From Medicago truncatula (taxonomy: Eukaryota; Streptophyta; Magnoliopsida; Fabales; Fabaceae): DNA of 64,000 nt. A model generated the notes under the pieces. The model saw only the letters and a list, made by a program, of their open reading frames with translations, was not told the DNA's origin and ran no database searches. A program made the position numbers and the translations under genes. The stretch's first letter is position 1; each line of letters opens with the position of its first letter. Shown piece after piece: positions 59,801 through 64,000 of the stretch. The DNA lies in assembly GCF_003473485.1 (NCBI RefSeq), contig NC_053044.1, forward strand, positions 57,514,091 to 57,578,090, given 5' to 3'.

Positions 59801-61102
59801 CCTGCACAATTTCCAACAGGTCTTGTGCTCCAAACAGATTCTTCATCACCGCACTCCATCTTTCCCAATTGCGTGCTTCAAGAATTGGAAGATGTGTGTT
59901 GAAACTGCTGCTACCATTCATGGTGATTCCTTCAGCGTTTCTTTCTACAAATTGCGTGATTGAAGATCTTGATTACCCCTTAGAACGAAACCAAAGGCTC
60001 TAGATGCCAATTTGATAGCGCAGAAAATCAGAAGCGGAAGCTTTGTTCAGAAGCAGTTGTTCAGAAGCACTGTTCAGAAGCACTGTTCAGAAGCAGTTCA
60101 GAAGCACTGTTCAGAAGCAGTTCAGAAGCACTGTTCAGAAGCAGTTCAGAAGCAGTTTCTGATTCTAAGGATTTATGCGAATTAGAGAGAGAATTGAGAG
60201 AGAAGAAAATTGTGATGAAAATTGTAAATGATCTTTATTGATTCTATATCATGAATGTACAAGATAATGGTCTTATATACAAGTCTAAACGTTGCTTGAA
60301 GCACAAGCAATGTAACAAACTCTAACAACCTTATTTGCTAACCTCTAACAAACTTGTAACAAACTTCATAACAAACTAAAACAAACTTGTGATTAACCAC
60401 TGATTGTGATTATCACTGAAACTAAACTTGAATTAAAACAAACTAACATGTATCAGTTTAGCAAGGTGAATTATGAAGACTAACAAGAGCATTAAAGCGT
60501 ACTAAAAAAAACTAACAAAAGTATCTTGCTAACGTAATCTAAATTCTAAATATTGGTTAATGAATCGATAAAAGGAAATTGTATCTTAACAATACAAAGT
60601 TAATGTAATAAACACATCATTTTCCATACAAACTTGCCTTTTTTTATTCCTCAACCAATGTGGAACTTGTTACTTGGTAGCATTTTCTTTGTAATAAAAA
60701 CATAAAACTAAAATTATCTGAAAATTATAGCAAGCAAAGCAACAAAAGAAATTAATACAAAGTAAGAACAACTAGGACACAAAACATGACATGAACCAAA
60801 ATGTCAAAATATATAATTACTATAAAAAAAATATTACAAAAAAAAATCAAACTTTATGAAAAAGTTGAATAACATACCAAATCTGATGCAGCCAGTTTCA
60901 ATCTATTGGAGCTAAGGCTATGTCTCAAACTGGAAGCATGCCTTGGAGGTTTACCAATTGTGGTTGGTTTAAGATTATTGAAATCTCCTAATTTGTCATC
61001 ATCATTATCATTGTCTTTGTTGTAATCATCGCCTTCTAATCTTGTAATTGGAGGAGAATAATCCATATCCACATGCATAACAATCTTCTCCAAATCATAC
61101 AT
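53802..61102 (-). CDS. Protein phosphatase 2C (PP2C), intron split by a Copia element
   Basis: Four coding exons on the minus strand: 61102-60878, 55295-55101, 54903-54698 and 54354-53802, with matching phases, giving 392 aa. The catalytic PP2C domain covers about 90-365: [20 protein letters not shown] (142-147), DCRAVLG (218-224), [17 protein letters not shown] (305-311) and [11 protein letters not shown] (347-357). The acidic residues that hold the two metal ions are present, so the enzyme should be an active Ser/Thr phosphatase. It resembles the DBP1/PP2CG1-type group of Arabidopsis; the exact orthologue is not settled. The N terminus (exon 1) is acidic, then basic ([15 protein letters not shown]). 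Intron 1 is 5.6 kb, nearly all of it a Copia retrotransposon in the same orientation, which may affect splicing or supply a poly(A) site. Confidence 0.88.
55433..55868 (-). repeat. 3' LTR of the Copia element
   Basis: 436 bases, same as the 5' copy. In sense orientation it carries a TATA-like GTATATAAG (complement of 55691-55699), an AATAAAG poly(A)-type signal further on, and a block of short tandem repeats near its end (55466-55578). Confidence 0.9.
55881..59921 (-). CDS. Copia gag-pol polyprotein
   Basis: An uninterrupted frame of 1346 aa inside the retrotransposon. Order, with rough positions: gag of the UBN2 type (1-210); CCHC zinc knuckle with C272, C275, H280, C285; aspartic protease with LDTG (331-334); integrase with an HHCC-like region and an acidic core (about 460-700, including [10 protein letters not shown]); reverse transcriptase (about 840-1090) with the YVDD centre; RNase H (about 1170-1310) with SDADWCGD and STCESEYIA. 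Integrase before reverse transcriptase defines Ty1/Copia. The length is usual for plant Copia. No stop or frameshift was seen, so the protein is likely functional. The first ATG is 92 bases inside the 5' LTR border. Confidence 0.95.
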   Translation of the reverse strand: MNGSSSFNTHLPILEARNWERWSAVMKNLFGAQDLLEIVQDGVHELAANATEVQRNAHKELKKKDCKALFLIQQSLDEGNFERISKSLSSKEAWDILSKYHEGDDKVKLIKLQSLRRKFELMQMEDDQKISEYISKLINLVNQMKACSEAITDQQIVEKIMRTLSSRFDFIVVAIQESKDVKTLKIEELQSSLEAHELMVSERSNERSIQQALQVQTIKKDDYDRKNFKKGKKNSKGGNWSKGKNNGSDKGESSKEGNSNQKKKVDKKKIQCFKCEKFGHYASECWSGKGKQSKNDEEEAKIAQDDSDSESLFMMVTTTSNESCNSESWFLDTGCSNHMTGNKTWLRKVDPGRNTKVKLADHRVLVAEGMGNIAIEGKNGKVAIIEEVLYVPGMQCNLLSVGQFIQKGYSVTMKDNTFKLFDNHQRLVLKTPLAKNRTFQTNMKAVELNCLSAMVKDEDSWLWHYRFGHLNFRGLNQLVDKEMILGVPKIEIPNTVCGTCLLGKQPRSAFSSSSASRSKELLNVVYSDVCGPLEVPSLGGNKYFISFVDEFSRKLWLYLIKAKSEAFDMFQKFKILVEKQSGKSIKILRTDGGGEYTSKVFEKFCEDNGIVHEVTALYTPQHNGLAERRNRSLLDMTRSMLKMKKMPNTFWGEAVRTAAYILNRCPTKKLNQIPEEIWLGCKQSAKHLRVFGSLCYMHIPDAKRRKLGDKSEPMILVGYHETGAYRLYHPLNHSIVISRDVKICENEAWDWTKKEKSSSHTIPTIIEDDDQVEQVQLDTEVQPEVHVEENQVTRTSVRQRFASTRLAGHEVIPDNVVNEEGEFVHFALLADAEPINYEAALNEDVWKNAMIEELNSINRNNTWKLIELPASKKPIDVKWVFKLKLKPNGEVAKYKARLVARGFMQKAGMDYFEVYAPVARLETVRLIVAIACGRNWPMHHLDVKSAFLNGPLDEEVYVTQPPGFKIKGKEDMVYRLHKALYGLKQAPRAWNKRIDSFLVKQEFVKCKSEYGVYVKKGSEGNQLLICLYVDDLIVTGSDMNEIEAFKSQMMSEFEMSDLGKLTYFLGMEFTEVAEGLVMHQKKYASDILKRFNMMSCNPSSSPAETNVKLVMNEDEEPVNPTLFKQIVGSLRYLCNSRPDIAYAVGIISRFMSEPRVSHLLAAKRVMRYIKGTLQYGILFPKCLNENTIELTAYSDADWCGDRQDRKSTSGYLFKFMNAPISWCAKKQPVVALSTCESEYIAGCMAACQAIWLENILKEMEIEVSRPIELLIDNKSAISLARNPVLHGRSKHIEAKFHFLREQVNKGALQIVHCSTELQLADIFTKALKVDRFIKLRSLIGMKEVET
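60013..60448 (-). repeat. 5' LTR of the Copia element
   Basis: 436 bases. As the upstream LTR it should hold the promoter: on the minus strand a TATA-like GTATATAAG (complement of 60271-60279) lies about 180 bases after the start. The block of TTCAGAAGCA repeats (plus-strand reading, 60046-60158) lies close to the primer-site end. Confidence 0.9.
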
Positions 61103-63685
61103 ATATTAATAATATAACTAAAAAAAGAAACAAATAAATTAATAAAAAAAAAAAAGTATGAATCTGAAGAATAATAAGTTGAAATCAAAGAGGTGAAGTT
61201 GTAAAGGAAATTATAGGAAAATAGAATAATTAGGATGAAAATTGAAGAAGAAGCAAAAATTGTTTGGAAATGGAAAGAAGGAAGATGAAGAAAGAAAAAC
61301 TGCGTGTGGCGGTTCTGGGTGGGGGAATATGGACACGTGTGATGTAATAATTGGGTGTTGTGGATGGCCTTTACTGGATTGTGTCCTAACCGTTGGATCT
61401 ATGGTGTAACAAGATAGATAGATAGATACTTTGATGTTGGGTTTGTTTTTGTGACGGACAACAAAAGTCAAGGGACAAGCCTCGGATTCTCACATTACAC
61501 GTTTCGATTAATCATTGGATGCTACTCTTATTGTCTCAATCTTCAAGATTGCACTTGTGTTATGTTGATACTCCAATCTTACGCATAGTATACACCTTTG
61601 GTCAGTGTTACAAACAAAAATCCATTTTACATTCACTTTGATAAAATCAATATGGATATTAATAAGTGTTGGTTGTATTTATGTAAAAGTGAGTTGAACT
61701 ATAAATTTATTTGTAAAAATTAATTATAGAATAAAAAACTACAGATCTTAAAATAATTCTTTATGCATTTGAAATAATATTAATAACAAACTGAAGACTA
61801 ATGCTTACTCTAATTTCTCTTTCAATATAAGATGAAAAAAAATGAAGATAGAAAGTAATGAAGAAGTAAATTTCGGTGACGTTTAGGATACAAAGTGATA
61901 CTTCTTGTGTATCATACAAAAAACAATTGTTACCTGCAGTAGACAGTTGCAACGGTAATATATAATTAACATTTCACCCAGAATCTTTTTAATATTATAT
62001 CATGGGCTACCCCAAAACTTTTTGTTATTATGTTAAAGATTTTATCCCCTTTGAATGAATTAATGAAACCTGCACACATGAGAAAGGAGACTGAATCGGA
62101 AGCACAGAAAGTTTGAAGTCTTGAATTGAGTGAGTTCATCATTGTTCATTATACAACCTGCTAGTAATTTTTATTTAATTTTATCAAAAAAAGTAATTTT
62201 TATTTAATATTTAATGTTAAATATGCTCATCCCTTTTATCATCTTTCTCCTCCATCTCTTTTTCTCAGACCCCCCTAACCACAAGCCCAGAAAAGACCGG
62301 CTCACAATCACACAACATCATGCATCATCAATCCTCAAACCACCACCACCACCACCACCACAGAGACCACACTCTAAGACAAAGGTGCAGTCAGATCTGC
62401 CACACATAGTCGGTCTTACCAGATTTAATTTCCGCTGCAGTGATCTTTTCAGCGGTGAGCACGTTGCTCCGATCGCTATAGCTTACAATTACAAAGTCGC
62501 TAGCAGAGAAGATGGTTAACTTCTTAATCTGAATTTCTCATGATTAATCGAAAAAGTATAATAATAAAGCACAAAATAAAAAACATTTGACCATTATACA
62601 AGGATGATAACATTCTGTTCTAATTATGTTCTAATAATGTTAAAAAAAAAAACATTATGTTCTAATTCTGAAGAATAATGGTGACATCTTTACTTGTATA
62701 TTCATATACTAATTCCTTTTTCATAATTAATACTTTTTCATACTTTCTTTTACATTAAAAAAATTAATACCTATAAATTGGTATTCAATAAAATTTTATA
62801 AACTTTTTTCCGGTAATTATTTTTATTTTTAGTATTCAATATCATTTTTTCTTATTAGTAAAAAAAAAATCATTTTCTCTTATGTAAGTTTTTTATTAAA
62901 AAATAAAAATAAATGCATCAGTGCAATTCTATTATTGTTGGACATCATATTTGCAAATACCAATACTTATACATCAAACCTATTAAACAAGTATCCATTC
63001 TTCAATCTTAGCCATTGAATTATTTAATAATATATCAATGATAAAAAACACCTTTTTGTATGGTACACAAAAAGTTTCACTTGTGATGCTTGTTGTTAAC
63101 AAAACCCATTTAATTTACTATTGTGTATTGGACAAGATGATGAGAACGGAGTTGATAACTTTTTATAATTAAAGAAAAGAATAGTAGGAAAGTAAAGTTG
63201 AAAGAAGGTGACGTCACGTGGTTCCGATGTGTAAAAGTACAAAACTAGTTACCGTGTGTGTGAAGAAGTTGAGATTAGAGTTGGGTGGGTGATGAATGAT
63301 ATAATATTACAGACAGACAGTGTTGAACGTGAACCACACTCCCATTCCCAGGTGTTGTTTGTTCTCATTCTCAACACCAAATACCATTTTTCACTCTTCA
63401 GACCAACCGACATAATAACACTTGGTATTGGTTAAGCAACTTTGTTTTTTCCTCTTTACACACAACACAACACACCACAACCTTTTCTTTTTCCCCTCCC
63501 CCTGTTTAAGATAGATAGATACTCTTAATTATTAGATTTAGATAGATAGATAGATAGATAGATGTTGCTTGTCTTCTTCAAGTTTTCCATTTTCTCATTA
63601 CTAAACTAATGCATGCTGCATACTTATCTATTTCATTATATATCATTGACCTTTGTTTAACTAATTTAGTTTACTATTTTTAGAT
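61103..63685. other. Divergent promoter region between PP2C and the GLR gene
   Basis: The region holds promoter and leader sequence for both genes. Simple repeats: (CCA)n at about 62339-62361 and (GATA)n at about 63541-63563. A 101-codon open frame at 62214-62519 spans the CCA repeat and shows no domain, so I leave it out. The G-box-like CACGTG at about 63217-63222 is a plausible regulatory site about 470 bases before the GLR start. Confidence 0.5.
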
Positions 63686-63947
63686 ATGAATTTTTATTAT
63701 TACTGGCTGTGGCTGGTGTTTCTGTTTATGCTCCCCTATTTGGAACAAGTTTATTCAAATTCAAGACCCTCTTTTGTAAATATTGGTGCTATCTTCACCT
63801 TTGATTCTTCCATTGGTAAAGTTGCTAAACTTGCCATGGAACAAGCCGTTAAAGATGTCAACTCCAATTCCTCCATTCTTCATTCCACTCAACTTGTTCT
63901 TCATATGCAAACTTCCAATTGCAGCGGTTTCGATGGCATGATTCAAG
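63686..63947 (+). CDS. Glutamate receptor-like channel (GLR3 type), first exon, cut by window edge
   Basis: The first exon encodes 87 residues and ends in phase 1 at CAAG|GTATCC. A hydrophobic signal peptide (YYYWLWLVFLFMLPYL) is followed by RPSFVNIGAIFTFDSSIGKV, then EQAVKDVNSNSSIL, then QTSNCSGFDGM. These are the opening blocks of the extracellular ligand-binding (ANF-receptor) domain of plant clade-3 GLR proteins, and most resemble GLR3.3. GLR3 channels carry calcium across membranes in wound and amino-acid signalling. The pore and remaining domains lie beyond the window. Confidence 0.85.
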
Positions 63948-64000
63948 GTATCCTATTCCTGCCTTTAATTCATATTACATTAAATATTTGTATTATACTA

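Larger units (their letters stand above)
55433..60448 (-). mobile_element. Complete Copia LTR retrotransposon, apparently young
   Basis: Two 436-base LTRs (55433-55868 and 60013-60448) look identical by eye. A 5-base target duplication TGTAT flanks the element (55428-55432 and 60449-60453). On the minus strand the LTR begins TGTTAG and ends CTATCA. After the 5' LTR comes AATTGGCATCTAGAGCC, a variant of the initiator-Met primer site. Before the 3' LTR is a purine tract, AAGGGAGGA. The single gag-pol frame is open from end to end. All this points to a recent insertion that may still be able to move. Confidence 0.95.

Noticed and set aside
62214-62519. A 101-codon frame with a proline run
   Set aside because: It spans a CCA microsatellite, has odd composition, no domain and no sign of splicing partners.

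Overview
The window is nuclear DNA of a flowering plant. It is AT-rich, its genes have many introns with GT-AG borders, and the spaces between genes are full of small transposons and retroposons. Protein content and repeat families fit a legume such as Medicago; that assignment is my inference. I could rebuild nine gene models at codon level, plus a partial gene at the right edge. All exon borders below were read by eye from splice consensus, reading frame and family similarity, without transcript data.

Layout. 1-2.2 kb: repeats (a foldback MITE and a tRNA-derived SINE). 2.25-4.41 kb (+): WOX13-type homeodomain gene. 7.5-9.2 kb (-): unknown coiled-coil protein with an EAR-like DLNLP motif. 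10.3-11.3 kb: hAT-like repeat with a Stowaway MITE inside it. 11.7-22.6 kb (+): 13-exon EH-domain gene of the AtEH1/Pan1 type, a subunit of the plant endocytic TPLATE complex, whose introns hold nested MITEs, an RTE LINE tail and a TRIM-like element. 24.7-26.3 kb (-): VMA22/CCDC115-like V-ATPase assembly factor. 27.0-28.0 kb: broken AKR2-like copy. 33.3-36.8 kb (+): SAUL1/PUB43-44-type U-box/ARM ubiquitin ligase. 38.4-39.6 kb: decayed cullin-1-like fragment. 43.2-44.9 kb (-): F-box/kelch gene. 49.8-52.7 kb (+): small ER saposin-like (CANOPY/DUF3456) protein. 53.8-61.1 kb (-): PP2C phosphatase whose first intron carries an apparently young, complete 5.0-kb Copia retrotransposon. 63.7 kb to the edge (+): first exon of a GLR3-type glutamate receptor-like channel.

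How the genes relate. There is no operon logic here. The EH1 - VMA22-like - SAUL1 trio has, as far as I recall, the same order as Arabidopsis At1g20760 - At1g20770 - At1g20780, which supports the three identities and suggests conserved microsynteny. Three loci touch ubiquitin-dependent turnover (U-box E3, F-box/kelch, cullin relic), but that is probably coincidence.

I found no wholly new biological system. The most notable things are the Copia element with LTRs that look identical inside a phosphatase gene, two near-identical SINEs in opposite orientation, several nested or tandem MITEs with readable target duplications, the AKR2 and cullin relics, and an uncharacterised EAR-motif protein family.
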